From the NCBI GenBank assembly GCA_023247445.1, contig JAHFGL010000011.1, positions 1 through 58,428 of the forward strand: DNA of 58,428 nucleotides, written 5' to 3'. Below, one piece after another: positions 9,139-16,500 of the stretch. The position numbers and the translations under genes are program-made. Below the pieces are notes generated by a model. The model was not told where the DNA came from, searched no databases, and worked only from the letters and a program-made list of their open reading frames with translations. Source of the DNA: Candidatus Omnitrophota bacterium (GTDB lineage: Bacteria; Omnitrophota; Gorgyraeia; Zapsychrales; Zapsychraceae). Numbering within the stretch: the first letter of the stretch is position 1; each line of letters starts with the position of its first letter.

Positions 9139-9170
9139 TTCACTATTCTGATGAAAGGAAAAACAAAATA

Positions 9171-9470
9171 ATGAAAGTAAATGAAAAGTTTAATTTTGAT
9201 GAAACGAATTCCCCAAATAAAATTCAGTCAGCAAATAGTTATCCCCACAATTCTGTTAATACTTACACGGTGCTTTGTATTTTACGAAAGATGAAAGATC
9301 AGATGGGCTTGGAAGCAATGTTAGAGTATCTGGAAAAATATTTAATGACCATCGAATCTCACAATCCCCAGCTTAAAATGGCGGTAATTCAAGCGTTGTC
9401 TAGGTTAAATGTTGCGAATATCTACAAGGAGGCGTGTTTATGTCAGGGCAGAGGGGGAAAAGAATTGTAA
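9171..9470 (+). CDS. Hypothetical protein, 99 residues
   Basis: I do not recognise this family. The start at 9171 is preceded by GAAAGGAAAAAC and lies about 26 nt after the predicted transcription start. The protein has a polar N-terminus (about 1-25), then a mostly helical segment with LRKMKDQMGLEAMLEYLEKYL and a short second helix ending in a Cys-containing tail. There is no signal peptide or membrane segment. Its 3' end overlaps the next gene's start by 31 nt, and that gene's AAGGAGG site lies inside this coding region, so translation of the two is probably coupled. It could be a small regulatory or adaptor protein, but nothing in the sequence shows this. Confidence 0.6.
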   Translation: MKVNEKFNFDETNSPNKIQSANSYPHNSVNTYTVLCILRKMKDQMGLEAMLEYLEKYLMTIESHNPQLKMAVIQALSRLNVANIYKEACLCQGRGGKEL

Positions 9471-11095
9471 TCGTAGGCGTTTTGCTGGGATTTTTTAGCA
9501 TGGGAGCTGGTGTGAAGTCACTCACATGGCAGAAAAATGTTTTAGGAATCAGTGAGACCGATATACGGACATTAACGACTGATCCGCACAATAACCGCAT
9601 CATATACGTAGGAACCTCGAAGTCACTCTATCAATCAAAGGATAAAGGAAAGCATTATAAAAGAATTCTTGAAGTTCAGGGGAATGAGAAAGCAATTAAT
9701 TCCATTTATGTTACAGACGTACAACCTTCTCTTATATATGCCGCAACTGATCAGGGATTATATGAAAGCCAATCGAACGATGGACGTTGGCAACGAACGT
9801 ATTTTGATTCAGATTTAGAATCGAGACGATGTTTTTCTGTTCTAAGAGATGACAATCAAATTTATTTAGGAACAGCCAAAGGGCTATTTAAAAAGTCCAT
9901 CAATGAACAAACTTGGCAGAGGATTCAATCCCTTCCTAACGACAAACCCATTTATCATATAGCGTCTAATAAAGGTGTTATCTATGTTTCAACCGATCAA
10001 GAGCTTTTTAAGTCTGATAAAGATAAAGAAAATTGGCAAAGAATTTTTTCATTGGGAATTAACGTTCGTGAAGAAATAAACAGCATTGATGAAGAAGATA
10101 CTCTGCCTAATCAAATATCCTTTATAAAGTCGCTACAAATTTTAAATGTTCCTGCCGATTATGTTTTTTTTGCCACAACAAGGGGAATTTATTCAAGTCA
10201 AGATCAAGGGGCAACTTGGGATCCCTTGCCAACCGATACATTTAGCGTTGATCAATTAACATCACTTATTATTCTTCCATATGATTCAAATAGCCACGGG
10301 GAGGCCTCAGAAAATCCATTGGATCACTTGGTTTTCTTGGCCGGAACTAAGAGGGGAGTGTTTCTAAAGATGGATGGGACGTGGGTGCCCATCTATCAGG
10401 GAATAGAAACAAATGAAATACGCGATGTCGTTTATGATGCGCAAAATACGGTATATGCTGCGACGAACAGAGGCGTTTTTTATTTGACTATAGAGAAAAC
10501 GCTTCCCTCTTTCTTAAAGTCACGAGGTCAGAAGGTCACAAAGTCACAAAATTCTGAGAAAAATTATGAAAAGTTTGATCAGGAACCAACCATTCAACAG
10601 GTTCATCAGTGGGCGATTGATTATGCTGAGGTAAATCCCAAAAAAATTGAACAGTGGCGAAATGCCGCCAAGCACAAGGCCATTTTGCCTAGTTTATCAG
10701 TTGGGTTGGATCGTGATGCCACAGAAAATTTCCACTGGGATACGGGGCCAAGCCCCGATGTCTTACAAAAAGGACGAGATTTATTAGATTGGGATGTATC
10801 GCTGACATGGAACCTTGGAGAATTAATTTGGAATAATGATCAAACGAGCATTGATTCACGATCAAAACTTATGGTGGAGTTACGGGAGAATATTGTTGAT
10901 CAGGTCACGCGGTTGTACTTTGAACGAAAAAGATTAGAAATTGAAGCCAGGAGTAACACCTCAACAAATTCTCGCGCTAAGCTTGATACTCAAATGCGCA
11001 TTGAAGAGCTGACGGCTTTGATTGATGGTTTTACGGGGGGGAAGTTTAGTGAAAATATGAAGGGCTCTCAGCCATCAGCCTTCAGCTATCAGTAG
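9440..11095 (+). CDS. Exported beta-propeller (Asp-box/sialidase-like) protein with a TolC-like C-terminal segment
   Basis: The ATG at 9440 sits 7 nt after AAGGAGG; a GTG at 9434 is a weaker alternative. The N-terminus has a basic stretch then a hydrophobic helix (IVIVGVLLGFFSMGAG), an export signal or anchor. Residues about 30-350 form repeated blades with DPHNNRIIYVGTSKSLYQS-type and SSQDQGATW-type Asp-box motifs, as in BNR/Ycf48-like or sialidase propellers. The last 150 residues (LTWNLGELIW, VTRLYFERKRLEIEA, IEELTALIDGFTGG) look like the helical part of an outer-membrane factor. The final dozen residues are encoded by a class A repeat, and a GTCACAAAG-type repeat lies in frame near 10518-10552. 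The true 3' end may have been replaced by an insertion. Function unknown. Confidence 0.7.
   Translation: MSGQRGKRIVIVGVLLGFFSMGAGVKSLTWQKNVLGISETDIRTLTTDPHNNRIIYVGTSKSLYQSKDKGKHYKRILEVQGNEKAINSIYVTDVQPSLIYAATDQGLYESQSNDGRWQRTYFDSDLESRRCFSVLRDDNQIYLGTAKGLFKKSINEQTWQRIQSLPNDKPIYHIASNKGVIYVSTDQELFKSDKDKENWQRIFSLGINVREEINSIDEEDTLPNQISFIKSLQILNVPADYVFFATTRGIYSSQDQGATWDPLPTDTFSVDQLTSLIILPYDSNSHGEASENPLDHLVFLAGTKRGVFLKMDGTWVPIYQGIETNEIRDVVYDAQNTVYAATNRGVFYLTIEKTLPSFLKSRGQKVTKSQNSEKNYEKFDQEPTIQQVHQWAIDYAEVNPKKIEQWRNAAKHKAILPSLSVGLDRDATENFHWDTGPSPDVLQKGRDLLDWDVSLTWNLGELIWNNDQTSIDSRSKLMVELRENIVDQVTRLYFERKRLEIEARSNTSTNSRAKLDTQMRIEELTALIDGFTGGKFSENMKGSQPSAFSYQ
10518..10552. repeat. In-frame AAGGTCACAAAGTCACAA-type simple repeat
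   Basis: Within the propeller gene, four imperfect units of the form (A)AGTCACnA/GGTCAnA follow each other and are translated as a Ser/Gln/Lys-rich linker between the propeller and the C-terminal helical segment. The unit is unlike the surrounding codon pattern and resembles an inserted intergenic repeat that stayed in frame. Confidence 0.5.
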
Positions 11096-11532
11096 CTTTC
11101 AGTTTAAAGGTTAATTATGAAAGATAAAAAATATAAGAAATTAATCGTTTGGGATAAAGCCATGGATTTTATTGAAATGCTTTATAAAACAACCCACAAA
11201 TTTCCGGATACTGAAATATATGGGTTGACAAGTCAATTGCGTAGAGCATCGACTTCTATAGCTTTGAATATTGCCGAAGGAAGCGCTGGTAGCTCAGATG
11301 TTGAGTACAAAAGATATTTAAATATTGCTTTACGGTCATCATATGAAGTCATGTGTGGGCTTGAGTTGGCACAAAGGCTAAGATTTTTGGAAATAAATGA
11401 AGGAGATCATTTAATAAAGTTATGTGATGAAATATCAGCGATGATTTATGGACTTAAAAAATGTCTTAGTAAATAAATTTAGTTTGCAGTTTCTGTTTAT
11501 TAGCTGTTAGCTGCTGAAGGCTGATAGCTGAG
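11067..11532. mobile_element. Class A inverted-repeat unit carrying a four-helix-bundle gene
   Basis: The unit is bounded by CTCAGCCATCAGCCTTCAGC (11067-11086) and GCTGAAGGCTGATAGCTGAG (11513-11532). These are inverted repeats matching at 19 of 20 positions. Between them lies only the four-helix-bundle gene. Related repeats without a gene lie at 3119-3197. The layout copies that of intervening sequences in some bacterial 23S rRNA genes (terminal inverted repeats around a four-helix-bundle reading frame), but here it lies between protein genes. The left arm supplies the last codons of the preceding gene. Confidence 0.65.
11117..11476 (+). CDS. Four-helix-bundle protein (23S rRNA IVS-type family)
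   Basis: The 119-residue all-helical protein matches the TIGR02436-type family. It has KLIVWDKAMDFIEMLYK at the N-terminus, then LTSQLRRASTSIALNIAEGSA, then YKRYLNIALRSSYEVMCGLELA. The family was first seen in intervening sequences of 23S rRNA genes and is related to the bAvd accessory protein of diversity-generating retroelements; it forms pentameric nucleic-acid-binding bundles. Its molecular job outside those settings is not established. This copy sits entirely inside class A inverted repeats, which suggests it travels with them. No reverse transcriptase or variable repeat is nearby, so a retroelement role here is unlikely. Confidence 0.93.
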   Translation: MKDKKYKKLIVWDKAMDFIEMLYKTTHKFPDTEIYGLTSQLRRASTSIALNIAEGSAGSSDVEYKRYLNIALRSSYEVMCGLELAQRLRFLEINEGDHLIKLCDEISAMIYGLKKCLSK

Positions 11533-11584
11533 AACTGCTAGCTGAAAAGGTAGCTACAGATAACGAAGAAAGGAGAAGGTTGCG

Positions 11585-11839
11585 ATGGTAAAGAAAATGA
11601 TGCTGATGGGAATGTTGATGACGATGTTAGCAACAACGACGTATGTTTTTGCCGAGGATGTTTATTCAACCAGTAATGGTAAGAAATATCACAAAGAAGG
11701 CTGCCGTCTTGTTAAAAACAAAGGGGCCAAGAAAATCGATAAGGCCGATGCTGTTAAAAAAGGATTAGCACCATGTCACAGCTGTTTTAAGCAAGAACAG
11801 GCGTTAGCGGCTCCACAAGAACAAAAGAAAATTAACTAA
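11585..11839 (+). CDS. Exported small protein with an Ada-like Cys/His metal-binding motif
   Basis: This 84-residue protein has a Met-rich signal peptide (about 1-23, cleavage likely after VFA). The mature part reads VYSTSNGKKYHKEGCRLV then a spacer, then KKGLAPCHSCF. The pattern YxxxxGxxYHxxxCxxV...GxxPCxxC is the zinc-binding pattern of the Ada N-terminal domain and related nuclease-associated tails (H, C, C and C ligands). In a secreted protein it more likely binds a metal than repairs DNA. AGGAGAAGG precedes the start. It is bordered by class A repeats on the left and class B repeats on the right. Confidence 0.75.
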   Translation: MVKKMMLMGMLMTMLATTTYVFAEDVYSTSNGKKYHKEGCRLVKNKGAKKIDKADAVKKGLAPCHSCFKQEQALAAPQEQKKIN

Positions 11840-11876
11840 ACATTTTTCATTCGTATCTGTAGCTATCTATTTTATG

Positions 11877-12035
11877 CAAATTACAAATTCCAAACACCAA
11901 ACAATTTACAAGTTACAAATTCCAAATGCCAAACAATGCACAAATCTCAATGATTAAAATTCAGTTTAAAAGAAATCGTTTGTGAATTGTGGTTTGTTGA
12001 TTGTTTGTAATTTGGTATTTGGGATTTTTAATTTT
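11877..12035. repeat. Class B inverted repeat, empty copy
   Basis: The left arm contains two exact copies of TTACAAATTCCAAA (11881-11894 and 11913-11926, period 32) plus CAAACACCAAACAA-like units. The right arm (about 11975-12035) is the reverse complement in style, with TTTGTAATTT (12004-12013) matching AAATTACAAA (11878-11887) exactly. The centre, about 35 nt, carries no gene. The same vocabulary surrounds the second four-helix-bundle gene at 12479-12877. Confidence 0.75.
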
Positions 12036-12055
12036 AAGAGAGGAGAAATTAAATC

Positions 12056-12334
12056 ATGATGACTAATGAATTCTTTGAGATCAAGGTCAAGCGCATTCAC
12101 CGGTTGGAAAACAATAAATTTGTCAGAGCCTTCGTTGATATTGCCATCAATGATGCCCTTTTGATTAAAAGTTTACGCATTTTAAATCGTAAGGAAGGGT
12201 TGTCAGTGGCAATGCCGCAAGAACAGGCGAAGGATAAGAAATGGTACGACCGCGTTCAATGCCTGAGCGATGACGTTAAAGAACATATTACGCAAGAAGT
12301 TTTAAGTGCTTACAACGCTGATAATAATTCGTAA
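12056..12334 (+). CDS. SpoVG-family protein
   Basis: The 92-residue protein matches the SpoVG fold from near its start: ITEIKVKRI-like first strand, a FVRAFVDIAINDALLIKSLRIL core and a Gly-Leu-Ser-x-Ala-Met-Pro segment (SVAMPQ), followed by a C-terminal helix LSDDVKEHITQEVLSAY. SpoVG proteins bind RNA or DNA in a site-specific way and regulate gene expression. GAGAGGAGAAATT gives a good ribosome-binding site; the start could be either of two adjacent ATG codons (12056 or 12059). A strongly structured palindromic element starts five bases after the stop, which may be its terminator or an RNA target. Confidence 0.88.
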   Translation: MMTNEFFEIKVKRIHRLENNKFVRAFVDIAINDALLIKSLRILNRKEGLSVAMPQEQAKDKKWYDRVQCLSDDVKEHITQEVLSAYNADNNS

Positions 12335-12338
12335 TTTA

Positions 12339-12434
12339 CTTTTTAAAGAGGGTGTCCAGTGGATGAGTACATTGCGGGGGAATAAAACTCGGTGGGGATC
12401 GAGAGGTGCTCATGGGCACTCCTCTTTTAAAAAG
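12339..12434. ncRNA. Structured 96-nt palindromic element (terminator or small RNA)
   Basis: The ends are inverted repeats: CTTTTTAAAGAGG (12339-12351) and CCTCTTTTAAAAAG (12421-12434), complementary except for one bulged A. Inside are AGTG/CACT (12358-12361 with 12417-12420) and ATGAGTAC/GTGCTCAT (12363-12370 with 12406-12413, all eight paired with one G-U). A small CTCG/CGAG hairpin (12388-12391 with 12400-12403) caps it. Four nested stems in register are more than a simple terminator needs. It matches no riboswitch or small RNA that I recognise. The strand is assumed plus because of the gene upstream. Confidence 0.55.
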
Positions 12435-12435
12435 T

Positions 12436-12960
12436 TCCAATAAACAAATACCAAATCATAAACAATTTACAAATTCTAATGACACAAACATTTACGAAGA
12501 CATACGATTTAGAAATAAGGACATTGAATTACGCTCAAGGAGCTATTGGTCTCTATAAAAGAATTCCTCATAACATAATTAATTTAAGATTGATAGAACA
12601 GTTGGTTCGAGCGGCAGGATCTGTTGGAGCTAATTATCGAGAAGCCAATGAGGCACTGAGCAAAAAAGACTTCGTTCATAGGTTAAAAATCAGTCGTAAG
12701 GAATGCAAAGAAAGTGGTTATTGGTTGGAACTTTTAAGGGGTGAAAATAGTATTTTTACAACTGAGTTCGATCAGATTATACAAGAGTCAAAAGAATTAA
12801 GAAATATTTTTAGTGCCATTATAGAAAAGTCCAAGCGCCAAATTATAGACAAATCACAATCTCCGGACAGTAAGTAATTTTGTGATTTGTTAATTGGAGC
12901 TTGTGTATTGTTTGGTGTTTGGTATTTGGGATTTGTAATTTGTTTTGTGTTTATGGTTTA
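12436..12960. mobile_element. Class B inverted-repeat unit carrying a four-helix-bundle gene
   Basis: The left arm (12436-12477: AACAAATACCAAATC..., AATTTACAAATTC) and right arm (about 12879-12945: TTTGGTGTTTGGTATTTGGGATTTGTAATTTG) are mutual reverse complements in style. CAAATCACAA (12850-12859, the gene's 3' end) pairs perfectly with TTGTGATTTG (12880-12889). A further TTTATGGTTTAGAATTTAGGGTTTG string follows before the next gene. It contains only the four-helix-bundle gene, the same layout as the class A unit but with unrelated repeat sequence. Arm ends are approximate. Confidence 0.6.
12479..12877 (+). CDS. Four-helix-bundle protein, second and divergent copy
   Basis: The 132-residue all-helical protein is of the same family as 11117-11476 but belongs to a different subgroup. 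It has YDLEIRTLNYAQGAIGLYKRIP, then LIEQLVRAAGSVGANYREANEA and FVHRLKISRKECKESGYWLELL, the standard signature. The C-terminus is a Lys/Ser-rich tail partly encoded by the right repeat arm. The ATG lies at the inner edge of the left repeat arm and has no good ribosome-binding site, as expected if gene and repeat form one unit. Sequence identity to the first copy is low, so the two elements probably arrived independently rather than by local duplication. Confidence 0.92.
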   Translation: MTQTFTKTYDLEIRTLNYAQGAIGLYKRIPHNIINLRLIEQLVRAAGSVGANYREANEALSKKDFVHRLKISRKECKESGYWLELLRGENSIFTTEFDQIIQESKELRNIFSAIIEKSKRQIIDKSQSPDSK

Positions 12961-12993
12961 GAATTTAGGGTTTGCTAAATAAGGAGGATTAGG

Positions 12994-13497
12994 ATGCCTA
13001 GGAAAGCCAGATTGCTTAAGGAAGGATGTTCGTATTACGTCGAGTCAAAGAGTCATGATAATTTACAAATTTTTAGAACCATTCAAGATTATCAGTTTTA
13101 CATGGATTTGCTAACGCGATATAAAGATCAATTAGATACCAAGATATATGCTTTCTGTATATTCCCACGCACAACACATCTTATTGTCCATCCCCAGCAA
13201 GTTAAAAATTTATCGATATTCATGCAAAAAGTTAATCAAGTTTATGCCAGTTATTTTAATGGGCAACAGAAACGACAAGGAACTGTTTGGCGAGATCGGT
13301 TTAGAAGTCATGTGCTCAGTAACGAAAAAGAAATCATTAATTTAACGAAGTTGATTGAATTCTTACCCGTCCATTTTAATTTAGCCGCCTCTCCGATGAA
13401 TTATCCTTGGAGTAGTTATTCTCAACGGGTTTTTGGAACTCGAGGGTTGTTGGATTTATTGCTTATTGAAGAAAATTTAAATTTGAACACAGTATAG
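12994..13497 (+). CDS. REP-associated tyrosine transposase (RAYT/IS200-like) with a degraded HUH motif
   Basis: The 167-residue protein matches Y1 transposases of the RAYT type: MPRKAR start, a DYQFYMDLL helix, KIYAFCIFPRTTHLIVH, a YASYFN segment with the candidate catalytic Tyr, and GTVWRDRFRS. In active members the second strand reads MPNHVHLL, giving two metal-binding His. Here it reads FPRTTHLI, so the first His is Thr. GFVFxxx-like C-terminal parts are also short. It may be inactive or domesticated. AAGGAGGA precedes the ATG. A palindromic repeat lies immediately downstream, which fits a REP-processing gene with its target. Confidence 0.85.
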   Translation: MPRKARLLKEGCSYYVESKSHDNLQIFRTIQDYQFYMDLLTRYKDQLDTKIYAFCIFPRTTHLIVHPQQVKNLSIFMQKVNQVYASYFNGQQKRQGTVWRDRFRSHVLSNEKEIINLTKLIEFLPVHFNLAASPMNYPWSSYSQRVFGTRGLLDLLLIEENLNLNTV

Positions 13498-13498
13498 G

Positions 13499-13590
13499 GG
13501 GTCCTTCGACGCCGCTCAGGATTTTATAGTTCCAGCGCAAAGTTTGCGGTGGGCAATAAAATGGTGAGCGACGTTGAACCATATAGGGGG
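13499..13590. repeat. Imperfect palindrome of the CCTTCGACnCCGCTCAGGA type
   Basis: CCTTCGACGCCGCTCAGGATTTTAT (from about 13503) and ATAAAATGGTGAGCGACGTTGAAC (to about 13578) are imperfect inverted repeats. An inner hairpin of GCGCAAAG/TTTGCGG type lies between them, and TATAGGGGG is repeated directly at both ends (13494-13502 and 13582-13590). The CCTTCGACTnCGCTCAGGA string is a frequent interspersed repeat in many bacterial genomes. Its place beside a RAYT gene suggests a REP/BIME-like unit. Confidence 0.6.
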
Positions 13591-13595
13591 TTACG

Positions 13596-16500
13596 ATGAG
13601 ACGAAAAGGATTAATGCTAACGGTTGGGTTATTAACTTTATGTTTTTCTACACACAATGTTTTCTCAGAAACAAAAAAAGTGGAGGAAGTGACAAACAAT
13701 CAAACATCTACATCACAAACTAAGGCAACCGCTGTGGCGGCTGCGGCAACGACCTCAGGATCCAATCCAATGCAATTTAGTGCAACGACCGTTACTATCG
13801 ATCCTTATTCCGGAAGTGCTTCAACTTCACTGGCCATTAGTACGCCTCCGGGGAGAAATGGGATTTCTCCTAATATTACGATTGCATATAACTCAAGCAT
13901 AAATAGCGGACTTTTGGGCGTAGGATGGATGCTTGATTTAGGCTCAATTCAGCGCTCCACAAAAAGAGGTGTTCCTCAATATACTACAAACGACATTTTT
14001 ATTCTTATGCAAAATGGCAGCCCGACTGAATTAATTTATGACACTTTAGCGGGAGTGTATCGGCCCGAGATCGAGGGAGCTTTTATGAAGATTGAGCAGT
14101 CCGCAAACCGCTGGATTGTCACCGATCGAAAAGGAGTTAAATATTATTTTGGATCGGACGCAAGCTCACAAGTTTATGATCCAAGTAACTCTGGTCATAT
14201 TTTTCGTTGGCAATTAGATCGCGTGGAAGATCTCTCGGGGAATTATATGACGATTACCTATTCTCGATATGACAATCAATTGTATCCTCAACAAATTGAT
14301 TATACGGGTAATTCACAAAACAACAGTTTACCCTACGCGAAGTTAACATTTAATTATGAGGGTCGCTTTGATGTTGTATCCAATTATATGTCGGGATTTG
14401 AGATTAAAATGAGTAAAAGATTAAACCAAATAACAACAGAGGCCAGCAATAATCTTTACAGTAAATATCGTTTTAATTATAGCGACAGTCTAGAAACTCG
14501 ACGCTCCTTGCTGACAAGTGTTATCCAATATGGCAGCGATGGCACAAGCACTTTGCCACCGATTAATTTTACCTATAGTAAAGGTGATTCAACCTTTGAT
14601 TCGGCGGTCAATCTCGCTAACTATCCTAATTTGAGTATAAACAGTAATTTGGTACGAATAGCTGACATGAACGGGGATGGATTGGTTGATTTGGTTGAAA
14701 CGCGTCCCGGGAATTATAAAATTTATTTTAATAATGGTAACGGTGATTTTAATTCAGCTATTACCGCTACGAATTCTCCCACTTATGCAACGGACAATCT
14801 TGATATTAGATTCGTTGATTTTAATGGTGATGGACTCTTGGATGTTGTTTTTGGCTCAAGCTGTCCATATCAAATCTGGACTAATAATGGAGTAAATGGT
14901 TTTAATTCCCCACAAACAATCAGTAACTGTCCACCGCATTCGATCAACCATCAAAATCTCTTGAATTTTGTGGATATGAATGGAGATGGACTTGTCGATA
15001 TTCTTGATACCTATCAAACTTATAAGATTTATTTTAACAATGGTAATGTCAATTTTAATGCCCCAGTGTCGGTTTCTAATGCTCCGCCTTATGGAACAGA
15101 TAATCTTGATATTCGACTTGTTGATTTTAACGGCGATGGGCTTTTGGATATGGTCTTTGGCTCAAGTTGTCCATATCAAATCTGGACTAATAATGGAGTA
15201 AATGGTTTTAATCCTCCAAAAACAATCAGCAATTGTCCGCCACATTCGATTAATCATCAGAGTCTCTTAAATTTTGTGGATATGAATGGTGATGGATTGG
15301 TAGATATTCTGGAGACATATGAGTTCAATGGAAGTACCCAAAATTACAAAGTTTATTTAAATAATGGGAATGTTGATTTTCTGCCAGGTGTTTATACGAA
15401 CAATTCGCCGATTCGTGGCACGGGAGATACAAACCTAAAATTAGTTGATCTTAACGCCGATAATTTGGTCGATGTTCTTTTAGGGTTTGGCAATGGCGGC
15501 GGGTGGCAAGTTTGGTTAAACAACGGAATTGATGGGTTTAATCCTCCAGTTGCCATCAGCCAACATCATGCCTCAGCAAGTATTGAAGATTGGAATATTA
15601 TGCTGGCGGATATTAACGGTGATTATTTGTCGGATATGCTTTACGGATCATCAGGTGAATTGCCCTATAAAGTATGGAAGCATCGGCGAGATTTATTAAC
15701 ATCTCGAAGTGATGTCTTGATTAATATGAACAATTCTATCGGTGGTAGCACAGAGCTTGAATATGGTAATTCACCAGTTAAAGGATTAATGGGCGGTCTT
15801 TATCGATTTGCTCAAAACACCTTTCTATTAAATACGGTTAAAAAGAATAAGGTTATGTCGGCTTTAGGGGATATTTATCCAACCAGTTATGAATATCGTG
15901 ATGGCTTATGGAATCCAAAGGAAAAAGAATTTCGAGGGTTTAGATCGATGAAAACAATCGATGCCCTGGGTAACTATGTTGAATCAGTTTTTTTGCAGGA
16001 TGATATTTATAAAGGAAGGTTGAGTCAAGAGACAAGTTATGATGCGACTGGAAAAGTGTTTTCAAAGGTACTTAATACTTGGAATTATCAAACCATTGCT
16101 ACGGGATCAAATTTTGTTTTTCTTAAATTTCTAGACCGGCTTCTCTATGATGGGAATGCCACTGGCCGCCGAACTCGGGAAGAGTATGTTTATGGCGAGG
16201 CACAACAATTGGGGAATTTAACAAAGATGATTGAGTGGGGCGAAATTAATTTAACAACCGCCTATGATGTTGGTACCGATAAGCGCACGGTGGAAATGAC
16301 GTATTTAAATAATACAGGTAGCTGGGTTCTGGGAGTGCCGCAGTTTACGATTGTTCGTAATAATAGTGAGCAAATTATTCGCAAATCATGGTTTTATTAT
16401 GATGGGAATGACAATGTAACGATTCCGACCAAAGGTTTATTAACTAAAAAGGAAACTTGGGATGGGAGTACAGGAGTAAATAATTTATTTCTTAAATACG

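Noticed and set aside
9129..9170. Upstream ATG start for the 99-residue hypothetical protein
   Set aside because: It lies within a consensus promoter (TTGACA-N17-TATTCT) and would precede the transcription start.
11117..12877. Diversity-generating retroelement, because four-helix-bundle proteins resemble bAvd
   Set aside because: No reverse transcriptase or template/variable repeat pair was found.
11067..12960. CRISPR array, because of the many short repeats
   Set aside because: Repeats are inverted and variable, not regularly spaced direct repeats with unique spacers, and no cas gene is present.
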